This document shows positions 33,250-41,161 of a stretch of DNA of 64,000 nt, piece by piece. The DNA lies in NCBI RefSeq assembly GCF_042677865.1, contig NZ_JBHUDD010000059.1:62001-126000 (forward strand). The letters are read 5' to 3'. The number at the start of each line of letters is the position of its first letter. Within the stretch, counting starts at the first letter, position 1. Source of the stretch: Lutimaribacter salitolerans. Lineage in GTDB: Bacteria; Pseudomonadota; Alphaproteobacteria; Rhodobacterales; Rhodobacteraceae. The position numbers were made by a program, and so were the translations under genes. Below the pieces are notes generated by a model. It saw only the letters and a program-made list of their open reading frames with translations. It did not search any database and was not told the origin of the DNA.

Positions 33250-33951
33250 TCAGTGCGTTTTCGCCATGATATCCCGCACGCCCCGGCGCAGGCGCAGCAC
33301 GCTCAGCACGTTGTCGCGGGCCTGTGCGATATGGCGGCGGGTCAGCGTCACCGCCGTTTCTTCATCCCCGCGACAGATCGCGTTGACGATTTCACGGTGA
33401 TCCTCGCGCGCGGCGCCAAACGTGTTCAGGTTGGTCACATCCAGCCAGACATAGGCCTGACAGCGATCCAGCACCCCGTCCAGAAGGCTGTAGAGCAGCC
33501 TGTTGCCGCTGAGTTCGGCAATGACGCGGTGCAGGTCGATTCCGATCTGCATCTCGCGCAGGTCCTCTTGCAGACCACGATCGGGCAGGGCGGCCAGCGC
33601 GTCACATTCCGCGATGATCGTCTCCAGGGCGGCGCGGCCGGCCGCGTTGACCCGACGGGTCGCAAGCCGGGTCGCCTGCGTTTCCAGGAGGTCGCGGACG
33701 TCGAACGCCTCGTTCACGGTATCGACGTCGATCTGCATCACGGCGTACCCGTTGCGCGGGCGGGGCAGGACGAAACCGTCCCGCTCCAACCGGCTCAGCG
33801 CCTCGCGCACGGGTGTGCGGCTGACGTTAAGCGTGCTGGCAAGATCGGCCTCGGTCACGCGTGATCCGGGGGGCAACTGTCCCGTCACGATCAGCATCTT
33901 GATCGAGTCATAGGTCGTCTGCCTTAAATTTCCGCGTCCCTCGTCACTCAT
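33250..33951 (-). CDS. GntR-family regulator (FCD subfamily), divergent from the amidohydrolase operon
   Basis: 233 residues. HTH: TTYDSIKMLIVTGQLPPGSR and LNVSRTPVREALSRLERDGF (about 11-75). FCD domain: VRDLLETQATRLATRR, DLHRVIAELSGN and EDHREIVNAICRGD supply the likely metal ligands. The gene is divergent from the amidohydrolase-transporter operon, and 154 bases separate the two starts. It is the obvious local regulator of that operon. A GTATAC hexamer at 34034 could be part of its site, but the symmetry does not extend. Confidence 0.86.
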   Translation of the reverse strand: MSDEGRGNLRQTTYDSIKMLIVTGQLPPGSRVTEADLASTLNVSRTPVREALSRLERDGFVLPRPRNGYAVMQIDVDTVNEAFDVRDLLETQATRLATRRVNAAGRAALETIIAECDALAALPDRGLQEDLREMQIGIDLHRVIAELSGNRLLYSLLDGVLDRCQAYVWLDVTNLNTFGAAREDHREIVNAICRGDEETAVTLTRRHIAQARDNVLSVLRLRRGVRDIMAKTH

Positions 33952-34105
33952 CCGACCGGCTTTCCCAGCAAATCCTGCAGAAAACCCCTAGCGGCTGAGT
34001 TTCCGGTTGACAAGTTTTATGTCCACCAAGAACGTATACAAAAAAGAATGCAAACCTGACACGGAGGAATGGCGCGGGGTGTTTCGGCATCTGCGTCTGC
34101 ACGGA

Positions 34106-35764
34106 ATGACCGCTGACCTGATCATCAAGGGCGCATCCGCGCTGACCATGAACCCCGATTTTCCCACCGCCTCGGCGGTTGCCATTGCCGATGGCCGCAT
34201 CCTTGCCGTGGGCGACGATGATGCCGTCATGGCGCAGGCCGGGCCTGCCACCCGGATCATCGACGCCAAGGGGGCGACCCTGCTGCCCGGCTTTGTCGAG
34301 GCGCATATGCATCTCTTTGGTGGCGGCGCTTCGCTGCGGCATCTGCTGCTGACCGGCACCAAGGGCTTTGATGCGATCTGCGACAAGGTGCGCGCCTATG
34401 CGGCGGACAACCCGGACACCAAGGTGCTGTATGTGCGCGGCGTGGATTACGACATGCTGGATGGCACGCCGTTCGATCGCCACATCCTTGACCGCATCAT
34501 TGCCGACCGTCCGCTGGCCTTTGTCGCGTTCGATTTCCACACCATGTGGGCCAACACACTGCTGCTGACCGAAACCGGGCTGTTGCAGGGCAAAGAGCTT
34601 GGCCCCGGCAACGAGATCGTGATGGCCGAGGACGGGCTGGCCACCGGCGAGTTGCGCGAGGTCGAGGCCTTTGGCCCGATCAATGTCTATTCCGGCGAAG
34701 AACGTAACGGGCTGGGCCTGTCCACCGGCGGCGAACCCGATCCCGCGCCCACGCCCGAAGAACGCGCCTTCGACAAGGCCGACCTGCGTGCCGGGCTGGA
34801 CTGGTGCGCGCGGCACGGCATCACGTCGATCCACAACATGGATGGCAACCTCTATACCCTTGATCTGCTCAAGGAGATCGAGGCCGAGGGCGACCTGCCC
34901 TGCCGCGTCAAGGTGCCGTTTCATTTCAAGAACTTCATGGGTCTCGAGATGCTGGAAAAGGCGTCGATGATGCATGACACCTATCAGGGCGACTGGGTGA
35001 CCTCGGGGCTGGTCAAGGCCTTCTGCGACGGGGTGATGGAGGGCTTTACCGGCTATCTGGTCGATGACTATGCCGACCGCCCCGGCAATCGCGGCGAGCC
35101 GCTGTTCACCGAGGAAAAGATGACCGAAATGATGGTCGAGGCGGATCGCCGCGGTCTTCAGATCGCGGTGCATTCCTGCGGCGACGGGGCGGTGCGGCAG
35201 GTGCTGAACGGGTACGAGGCCGCCGCGCGCGCCAACGGGGCCCGCGATGCGCGCCACCGGGTCGAACATGTCGAACTGATCCAGGAATCCGATATACCCA
35301 GGTTCAAGGCGCTGGGGGCGATCGCGTCGATGCAGCCGCCGCACCCGCCGGGCGCGATGGATTTCCCGGTCGAGCCCGCGAAAACCCGGATCGGGCCGGA
35401 TCGCTGGCATCTGGCCTATGCCTGGCGGCGGATGATCGACGCGGGCGCGCATGTGCCGTTCTCGTCCGACTGGCCGGTGGCGCGGATCGACGTGCTGGCC
35501 GGTATCTACGCCGCCCTGACATGGGAGCCGTGGGAGCCGCACCTGCCCCGGCAGACCGTCACCCTGCACGAGGCGCTGGCGGGCTACACCATCGAAGGCG
35601 CCTATGCCGAACATGCCGAAGACCGCAAGGGGATGCTGAAACAGGGCTACCTGGCCGATCTTGTCCTGCTGTCCGGCGATATCGAGGCGGTGGATGTGGC
35701 CGACATCCCGTCGCTGAACGTCGCCCTGACGATCTGCGGCGGCAAGATCACCCATCGGGCGTGA
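34106..35764 (+). CDS. Amidohydrolase, YtcJ/amidohydrolase-3 type
   Basis: 552 residues from the ATG at 34106 (MTADLIIKGASALTMNPDFP). Metal-binding motifs are LLPGFVEAHMHLFGG (HxH), AVHSCGDGAVRQ, HRVEHVELI and SSDWPVARID (Asp). The family hydrolyses C-N bonds in N-substituted formamides, N-acyl amines or related compounds in the cytoplasm. A GTG at 34079 sits ten bases after GGAGGA and is in frame, so the protein may be nine residues longer; an ATG at 34069 is out of frame. It heads an operon with a NitT/TauT-type ABC transporter, which may import its substrate. Confidence 0.83.
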   Translation: MTADLIIKGASALTMNPDFPTASAVAIADGRILAVGDDDAVMAQAGPATRIIDAKGATLLPGFVEAHMHLFGGGASLRHLLLTGTKGFDAICDKVRAYAADNPDTKVLYVRGVDYDMLDGTPFDRHILDRIIADRPLAFVAFDFHTMWANTLLLTETGLLQGKELGPGNEIVMAEDGLATGELREVEAFGPINVYSGEERNGLGLSTGGEPDPAPTPEERAFDKADLRAGLDWCARHGITSIHNMDGNLYTLDLLKEIEAEGDLPCRVKVPFHFKNFMGLEMLEKASMMHDTYQGDWVTSGLVKAFCDGVMEGFTGYLVDDYADRPGNRGEPLFTEEKMTEMMVEADRRGLQIAVHSCGDGAVRQVLNGYEAAARANGARDARHRVEHVELIQESDIPRFKALGAIASMQPPHPPGAMDFPVEPAKTRIGPDRWHLAYAWRRMIDAGAHVPFSSDWPVARIDVLAGIYAALTWEPWEPHLPRQTVTLHEALAGYTIEGAYAEHAEDRKGMLKQGYLADLVLLSGDIEAVDVADIPSLNVALTICGGKITHRA

Positions 35765-35797
35765 ACGCATGACCCCCAGGAAATGGAAAGAGCGGAT

Positions 35798-36625
35798 ATG
35801 ACCCTATCAGACCAGACCTTGAAACCCTCGGATCAGGCCGGTGCAGCGCCGGCGGGCCAGCCCTTCATCCGCGCGCTTGGCGTCGGCAAGGTCTATGGCA
35901 CGAAGGACGAGGATGTCATCGCGCTGGAAGACATCAACCTGCACATAGATCAGGGCGAACTGGTGGTTATCGTCGGGCCGTCGGGCTGCGGCAAATCCAC
36001 CTTCATGCGGATTCTGGCGGGGCTGACCCCGGCCACGTCCGGGGAACTCTGGCTCAAGGGCGAGCAGGTGACGGGATCGCGCCATGACGTGGGCGTGGTG
36101 TTTCAGTCGGCGGTGCTGTTTCCGTGGCGGACCGTGCTGGAAAACGTGATGCTGCCGATCGACGTGCAGAAACGCGGGCGCAAGCAGAACCTGAAACGGG
36201 TCAAGGACCTGCTGGCGCTGGTCGGGCTGTCGGATTTCGAAAACCGCTATCCGGCAGAACTGTCGGGCGGCATGCAGCAGCGCGTGGGGATCGCCCGCGC
36301 CCTGGCGCATGATCCCGCGATCCTGCTGATGGATGAACCGTTCGGCGCGCTGGATGCCATGACGCGCGATCACATGAACGTCGAGCTTCAGCGCCTGTGG
36401 GCCACCAGCCACAAGACCATCCTGTTCATCACCCATTCGATCCCCGAGGCGGTGTTTCTGGCCGACCGCGTCATCGTGATGACGCCGCGCCCCGGGCGCA
36501 TCGCCGAAATCATGGACATCGACCTGCCGCGCGAACGCACGCTCGACATGATGAGCTCGCCCGAATTCGGCGACTACGTCCGCCGCATCCGCCACCACTT
36601 TGGCTCGACAGGAGAACTTGACTGA
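35798..36625 (+). CDS. NitT/TauT-type ABC transporter ATP-binding protein
   Basis: 275 residues with a complete ABC set: GPSGCGKST, VVFQSAVLFPWRT (Q-loop), LSGGMQQRVGIARAL, ILLMDEPFGALDA and FITHSIPEAVFLAD. The PWRTVLENV and SIPEAVFLADRV stretches are typical of SsuB/TauB/NrtD-like ATPases. I favour the ATG at 35798 over that at 35783, which has AGGAA too close. The stop overlaps the permease start (TGATG). Confidence 0.88.
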   Translation: MTLSDQTLKPSDQAGAAPAGQPFIRALGVGKVYGTKDEDVIALEDINLHIDQGELVVIVGPSGCGKSTFMRILAGLTPATSGELWLKGEQVTGSRHDVGVVFQSAVLFPWRTVLENVMLPIDVQKRGRKQNLKRVKDLLALVGLSDFENRYPAELSGGMQQRVGIARALAHDPAILLMDEPFGALDAMTRDHMNVELQRLWATSHKTILFITHSIPEAVFLADRVIVMTPRPGRIAEIMDIDLPRERTLDMMSSPEFGDYVRRIRHHFGSTGELD

Positions 36626-37458
36626 TGCCTGATCTTTCCGACATCGACACGCTGCGCAACCGCATCCTCAGCGTGCTTCTTCTGGTCGTCATCCTTGGCT
36701 CGTGGGAGATGTTCGTCCGCTTTGGCGGCGTTCCGGTCTTTGTCCTGCCGCCGCCATCCGACATCGGTGCCGCGCTGTGGCGGGGCTTTGCCAGCGGCGT
36801 CTACTGGGAACACATCGGGGTGACCCTGTTTCAGGTCGTCGCGGGCTATGCCATCGGCTGCGGCCTTGGCTTTGTCCTGGGGATCGGGATCGCGCTGAAC
36901 CGCTATGTGGCGTATTTCATGTATCCCTACATCGTGATGTTCCTGTCGATGCCCAAGGTCGCGCTGGTGCCGCTGATCGTGCTGTGGTTCGGGCTTGGCA
37001 TGACCTCGAAAATCGTGACAGCGGCGCTGATCTCGTTCTTTCCGCTGATGGTCAACACGATCACCGGGCTGAACGCGGCCAACAAGGATTCGATCGACCT
37101 GATGCGCTCGCTCGGGGCGTCGGGGCGGCAGATTTTCGTGATGCTGCGCCTGCCAAGCGCGCTGCCCTTCATCTTTGCCGGGCTCGAGATCGCGATCACC
37201 CTGTCGCTGATCGGCACGGTCGTGGCCGAATTCCTGGGCGCGGAACGCGGTCTGGGGATGCTGATGCAAAGCATGAATTTCCTGATGGATATCGGCGGGT
37301 CGTTCTCGATCCTGATCATCCTGGCGCTGGTCGGCCTGCTGCTGAACCGCACGCTGCTGTTCGCACGGCGCAAGATCTACTTCTGGGAAAAATTCGACAG
37401 CTCGGCACCCACGGCCAAGGCAAAGCCGGCTGCCATGCGTCAGGGCGAAGTGACCTGA
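36625..37458 (+). CDS. NitT/TauT-type ABC transporter permease
   Basis: 277 residues with about six membrane segments. PVFVLPPPSDIGAALW is the typical N-terminal stretch, followed by FLSMPKVALVPLIVLWFGLG and the ATPase-contact loop around SIDLMRSLGASGRQIF. It forms the channel with the preceding ATPase. About 100 bases follow before the binding-protein gene. Confidence 0.88.
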   Translation: MPDLSDIDTLRNRILSVLLLVVILGSWEMFVRFGGVPVFVLPPPSDIGAALWRGFASGVYWEHIGVTLFQVVAGYAIGCGLGFVLGIGIALNRYVAYFMYPYIVMFLSMPKVALVPLIVLWFGLGMTSKIVTAALISFFPLMVNTITGLNAANKDSIDLMRSLGASGRQIFVMLRLPSALPFIFAGLEIAITLSLIGTVVAEFLGAERGLGMLMQSMNFLMDIGGSFSILIILALVGLLLNRTLLFARRKIYFWEKFDSSAPTAKAKPAAMRQGEVT

Positions 37459-37563
37459 TGGCGCGGGCGCAGACGCAGCCCAACCGAAAAGCCCCGCAAG
37501 AGGGCGACACGCAGGCAGGCACCGCCTGCCACCCCAACGAACGACCAACATAGGAGACTACGA

Positions 37564-38625
37564 ATGACACGTTTCAAGACATTCCTGCTGATGGCGGGCT
37601 GTGCTGCGGCAACCGCCTTTGCGCCGGCCGCGCAGGCGCAGACCGAGACGGTGCGCGTGGGCTGGTGCACCAGTGTGCTGACCACCGGCGCCGCGCCCTT
37701 TGCCATAGCACAGCATTTCGGCTGGTTCGAAGAGCTGGGCATCAAGGTGGATGTGGTCAATTTCGGCGGCTCGTCGGATTGCGTGCGCAACCTTGCCACC
37801 GGCGAGGTGCTGGCCGCCGTGCCGTCGCTGGAGCCGATGGCCCTGCTGGATCAGACAGGCGTCAAGACCAAGGTTTTCTACTCTGCCTTCCGCCGCAACA
37901 TCTTTGGCATCGGCGTGCCCGAAGACAGCGACATCCAGACCTATGAGGATCTGAAAGGCAAAAGCATCGGCGTGACCTCGATGGCGTCCAATGGCGTCCT
38001 GATCGCGCGCTCGATCGCGGCCAGCGTCGGCCTGAACCCGGACACAGATATCAAGATCGTCGTGTCGGGCCAGCCCGCGCAATCGGCGGTCCTGTTGCAG
38101 AACGACCAGATTCAGGCGGTCAGCCAGTGGGACACCAACTATACCCTGATGACCCGGGCCGGTGTGCCGATGCGCATGATGACCGATGACCTGATCTCGA
38201 CCTTCCCGGCCAACAGCTTTGCCGCCCTGCCCGAAACCATCGAGACCCAGGGCGAATTGCTGGCCAAGGTCGCCAAGGGCTACGCGATGGGTCAGATGTT
38301 CATCATCGCCGACCCGCGCAAGGGCATGGACATCTTTCAGCAGGTGTATCCGCAGGTCGTGCCCACCGGCCTGGCCTACGAAGAGTCGCTGGACCGTGGC
38401 GAGGCGCTGCTGGAAACCGTTGCCGGCAACTGGACCCTGAACGGCGAGACCGAGAACTGGGGCGAGGCCAACATGACCACCTACCAGACATATCTCGACT
38501 GGCTGGTGGATGCCGAAGTGCTGACCGCCTCGGTCGATGCAAGCGAACTGGTGACGAACGAGCTGATCGAGCTGATCAACGACGGGCTGGACGAGTCCAA
38601 GGTCGAGGCGGCCCTGGCCCAGTAA
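37564..38625 (+). CDS. NMT1/THI5-like ABC substrate-binding protein
   Basis: 353 residues with a signal peptide (about 1-26, AAATAFAPAAQAQ-like). The mature protein starts TVRVGWCTSVLTTGAAPFAI and has IAQHFGWFEELGIKV and GKSIGVTSMASNG, typical of sulfonate, nitrate or pyrimidine-precursor binding proteins. It delivers an unknown organic ligand, probably the amide degraded by the operon enzymes. Two hairpins follow before the next gene. Confidence 0.85.
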   Translation: MTRFKTFLLMAGCAAATAFAPAAQAQTETVRVGWCTSVLTTGAAPFAIAQHFGWFEELGIKVDVVNFGGSSDCVRNLATGEVLAAVPSLEPMALLDQTGVKTKVFYSAFRRNIFGIGVPEDSDIQTYEDLKGKSIGVTSMASNGVLIARSIAASVGLNPDTDIKIVVSGQPAQSAVLLQNDQIQAVSQWDTNYTLMTRAGVPMRMMTDDLISTFPANSFAALPETIETQGELLAKVAKGYAMGQMFIIADPRKGMDIFQQVYPQVVPTGLAYEESLDRGEALLETVAGNWTLNGETENWGEANMTTYQTYLDWLVDAEVLTASVDASELVTNELIELINDGLDESKVEAALAQ

Positions 38626-38633
38626 CCAGACGA

Positions 38634-38658
38634 CGCGCGCCCTGTGACCGGGCGCGCG
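38634..38658 (+). terminator. GC-rich hairpin after the binding-protein gene
   Basis: CGCGCGCCC (38634-38642) pairs with GGGCGCGCG (38650-38658) around seven bases, nine bases after the stop. There is no T-run. It probably protects the 3' end of the binding-protein message or causes partial termination. Confidence 0.5.
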
Positions 38659-38668
38659 TATCGCAGAC

Positions 38669-38692
38669 ATGAAGGGGTTTCGGCCCCTTCAT
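38669..38692 (+). terminator. Second hairpin before the GGT-like gene
   Basis: ATGAAGGGG (38669-38677) pairs with CCCCTTCAT (38684-38692) around six bases, followed by CCCCCAAG rather than T. Together with the preceding hairpin it makes a double structure between transporter and enzyme genes. Confidence 0.45.
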
Positions 38693-38735
38693 CCCCCAAG
38701 TACCGCAGAATCCTGCCAAAAGACGGAGCCGCACA

Positions 38736-40322
38736 ATGCGCGATTTTCAATCCCCAGGCCGCTCGCCCGCACGGTCCACCGATGCGATGGCCGCCACGTC
38801 GCACCCGCTGTCCACGCTTGCCGCGCTGGACATCCTGCGCGCAGGCGGCAACGCCATGGATGCCGCCATCTGTGCCGCGGCGGTGCAGGCCGTGGTCGAG
38901 CCGCAATCCACCGGCATCGGCGGCGACTGCTTTGCGCTCTATTGCCCGAACGGCAGCGACGAAGTGATTGCCTTCAACGGATCGGGGCGCGCGCCGCAGG
39001 GGGCGACGATCGACGCCTACCGCGCCAAGGGCCTGACCGAGGTGCCAAGGCACGGCCCCCATGCGGTCACGGTGCCCGGAGCCATCGACGGTTGGTGCCA
39101 GCTTCTGGCCGATCACGGTCGCCTGGACATGGCCGCGGTGCTGGCCCCCGCCATCCATTATGCCGAACACGGCTACGTCGTCCACGACCGCGTCGCCTTT
39201 GACTGGAAGGCCACTCAGGATGCGCTGGCCGCCGATCCGCATTCGGCCCGCATCTTTCTGCCCGGCGGTCAGGCCCCAAGCGCCGGGGATCTGCACAGGC
39301 AGCCGGAACTGGCCGAAACCCTGCGCACAATTGCCAAAAATGGCCGTGCCGGATTCTACGAGGGGCCTGTGGCCGAAGATATGGTGGCCCGCCTGCAGGA
39401 GCTGGGCGGCGTCCATACGATGCAGGATTTCGCCGATACCAAGGGCGACTATGTCACCCCCATCGCCGCCGATTACCGGGGCGTGCGCGTGCATCAGGTA
39501 CCGCCCAACAATCAGGGCCTGACCGCGCTGGTGATGTTCAACCTGATGGCCCGACACGATCTGACCGGGCTTGATCCGATGGGCGTCGACAAGCTGCACC
39601 TTGAGGTCGAGGCCGGCCGGCTGGCCTTTCATCAGCGCAACACGCGCATGGCCGATCCCGCAGCTTCGGCCGGGGTGGTCGAGGAATTGCTGTCGAACGC
39701 CTTCACCGACCGGCTGGCCGCCGAGATGGACCCGACCCGCGCGATGGATCACCTGCCCGATGCCGATCTGGCGATGTCCGACACGGTCTATATCTCGATC
39801 GTCGACAGCGACCGCAACGCGGTCAGCTTCATCAACTCGACCTACTATGCCTTCGGCAGCGCCGTGACCGCGCCGAAATCCGGTGTCGTGCTGCAGAACC
39901 GCGGCCACAGCTTCAAGCTTGACCCCGATCATCCCAACGCGATCGCGCCGGGCAAGCGCCCGCTGCACACGATCATGCCCGGGATGGTGACAGGCGCAGG
40001 CAAGGCGCTGATGCCCTTCGGCGTGATGGGCGGCGATTACCAGCCATTCGGCCATGTGCACGTTCTGACCAACCTGCTGGATCATGGCATGGATATTCAG
40101 GAGGCCATCGACTGCCCGCGCGTGTTCCACGAAAAGGGCGCGGTGGTCGCGGAAACCGGCGTGCCCGAACAGACGGTTCAGGGGCTTAAGGCCAGGGGTC
40201 ACAAGGTGATTGCCGCCGACGCCCCCCATGGCGGTGCGCAGGCGATCTGGATCGACTGGGACAAGGGCACGCTGACCGGCGGCTCGGACCCGCGCAAGGA
40301 CGGTCTGGCGCTTGGGTACTGA
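38736..40322 (+). CDS. Gamma-glutamyltransferase-like enzyme without signal peptide
   Basis: 528 residues of the Ntn-hydrolase GGT family. Early motifs are LRAGGNAMDAAICAA and STGIGGDCFAL. The predicted autocleavage/nucleophile threonine is Thr350 in SDTVYISIVD, replacing the common TTHxS form. GSAVTAPKSGVVLQNRG, PGKRPLHTIMPGMV and GVMGGDYQPFGHV follow. There is no secretion signal, so unlike classical GGT it should work in the cytoplasm. Family members hydrolyse or transfer gamma-glutamyl groups, or act as acylases. It is downstream of an importer and next to a cysteine hydrolase, which suggests breaking an imported or intracellular glutamyl- or acyl-amide. Confidence 0.85.
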   Translation: MRDFQSPGRSPARSTDAMAATSHPLSTLAALDILRAGGNAMDAAICAAAVQAVVEPQSTGIGGDCFALYCPNGSDEVIAFNGSGRAPQGATIDAYRAKGLTEVPRHGPHAVTVPGAIDGWCQLLADHGRLDMAAVLAPAIHYAEHGYVVHDRVAFDWKATQDALAADPHSARIFLPGGQAPSAGDLHRQPELAETLRTIAKNGRAGFYEGPVAEDMVARLQELGGVHTMQDFADTKGDYVTPIAADYRGVRVHQVPPNNQGLTALVMFNLMARHDLTGLDPMGVDKLHLEVEAGRLAFHQRNTRMADPAASAGVVEELLSNAFTDRLAAEMDPTRAMDHLPDADLAMSDTVYISIVDSDRNAVSFINSTYYAFGSAVTAPKSGVVLQNRGHSFKLDPDHPNAIAPGKRPLHTIMPGMVTGAGKALMPFGVMGGDYQPFGHVHVLTNLLDHGMDIQEAIDCPRVFHEKGAVVAETGVPEQTVQGLKARGHKVIAADAPHGGAQAIWIDWDKGTLTGGSDPRKDGLALGY

Positions 40323-40376
40323 TGGCCGCACACTATGTAAGCTGGGCCAACCGCCCCAAACCAGAATGGACACCAG

Positions 40377-40919
40377 ATGAAAAACGCGCTGATCCTTGTC
40401 GATATCCAGAACGATTACTTCGAAGGTGGCAAATGGCCCGTCGCCCGCATGGCCGAGGCGGCAGAAAACGCCGCCCTGCTGCTGGCCGCCGCGCGCGACA
40501 AGGGCGACATGGTCGTTCATGTGCATCACGAGATGCCCGAGGGCGGCCCGTTCTTTGTCGCAGGCACTCCCGGTGCCGCGATAAGCCCGGTCGTCGCCCC
40601 TCAAGAGGGCGAGGCGCAGGTGCTGAAACACAAGCCCAACAGCTTTCGCGACACCGGGCTTGAGACGCTGTTGCGCGACGCAGGCATCGGATCGGTCACG
40701 ATCTGCGGGGCCATGTCGCAGATGTGCATCGACGCCACAGCGCGCGCAGCGGCCGACATGGGCTTTGCCGTCACCGTGGTCCAGGATGCCTGCGGTGCCA
40801 GGGCCACGTCTTTCGCCGGTGTCGATGTGCCGGCCGAGATGGTCCATGCCACCATCATGGGCGCGCTGAACGGCAGCTATGCCTCGGTCGTCGGCACGCA
40901 GGCCCATCTGGCGGATTGA
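40377..40919 (+). CDS. Isochorismatase-family cysteine hydrolase
   Basis: 180 residues. The catalytic triad is readable: Asp9 in LILVDIQNDYF, a lysine in VLKHKPNSF (84 or 86) and Cys117 in GAMSQMCIDATARAA, with the family cis-peptide just before the cysteine. Related enzymes hydrolyse nicotinamide, N-carbamoyl compounds or ureidoacrylate. It starts 54 bases after the GGT-like gene and ends the operon in front of a long hairpin. It may release ammonia or CO2 from an amide product; the substrate is unknown. Confidence 0.86.
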   Translation: MKNALILVDIQNDYFEGGKWPVARMAEAAENAALLLAAARDKGDMVVHVHHEMPEGGPFFVAGTPGAAISPVVAPQEGEAQVLKHKPNSFRDTGLETLLRDAGIGSVTICGAMSQMCIDATARAAADMGFAVTVVQDACGARATSFAGVDVPAEMVHATIMGALNGSYASVVGTQAHLAD

Positions 40920-40940
40920 CCTCGGCCTGATTGCAACCAT

Positions 40941-40988
40941 CGCAAGGGACATGCCGATCCATCGGCATGGCGCTGGCTGTCCCTGCGA
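40941..40988 (+). terminator. Compound hairpin after the cysteine hydrolase gene
   Basis: The outer stem pairs AGGGACA (40945-40951) with TGTCCCT (40978-40984), extended by CGC/GCG with one bulged A. Nested inside, TGCCGAT (40952-40958) pairs with ATCGGCA (40961-40967), leaving ten unpaired bases on one side. No T-run follows. It probably ends the upstream operon; a structured regulatory RNA element cannot be excluded. Confidence 0.5.
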
Positions 40989-41016
40989 CATCAGCCACGC
41001 GCCGAGTTTGCAATTA

Positions 41017-41035
41017 TACTTAGATATGCTAAGTA
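41017..41035. promoter_or_regulatory. Inverted-repeat operator candidate upstream of the ATP-grasp gene
   Basis: TACTTAG (41017-41023) and CTAAGTA (41029-41035) are perfectly inverted around ATATG, in a short AT-rich island 127 bases before the ATP-grasp start. A TATACT at 41015-41020 may be a -10 overlapping it. This is the only clear regulatory signature of the ATP-grasp pair; no regulator gene is adjacent. Confidence 0.5.
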
Positions 41036-41161
41036 CCTTGTGTATGACATGACGCCTTTGCCCCAGTGCGGCCGGCTTGCTCCGGTTTGAACCGGCATCC
41101 CGGCCCGACCGGGGTGGTGGTTTATTGCGTCACCCTGATCCAGATTTCCGAGAGGCTTACC

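Noticed and set aside
34032..34041. ACGTATACAA as an operator for the divergent GntR gene
   Set aside because: Only the inner GTATAC is symmetric; six bases are too few without a second copy, so it is mentioned only in the regulator entry.
34069..34116. Short ATG-initiated frame before the amidohydrolase (possible leader peptide)
   Set aside because: GGAGGA directly touches this ATG, too close to function as its binding site, and the 15-codon peptide has no attenuator-like residue run. The motif more likely serves the in-frame GTG at 34079.
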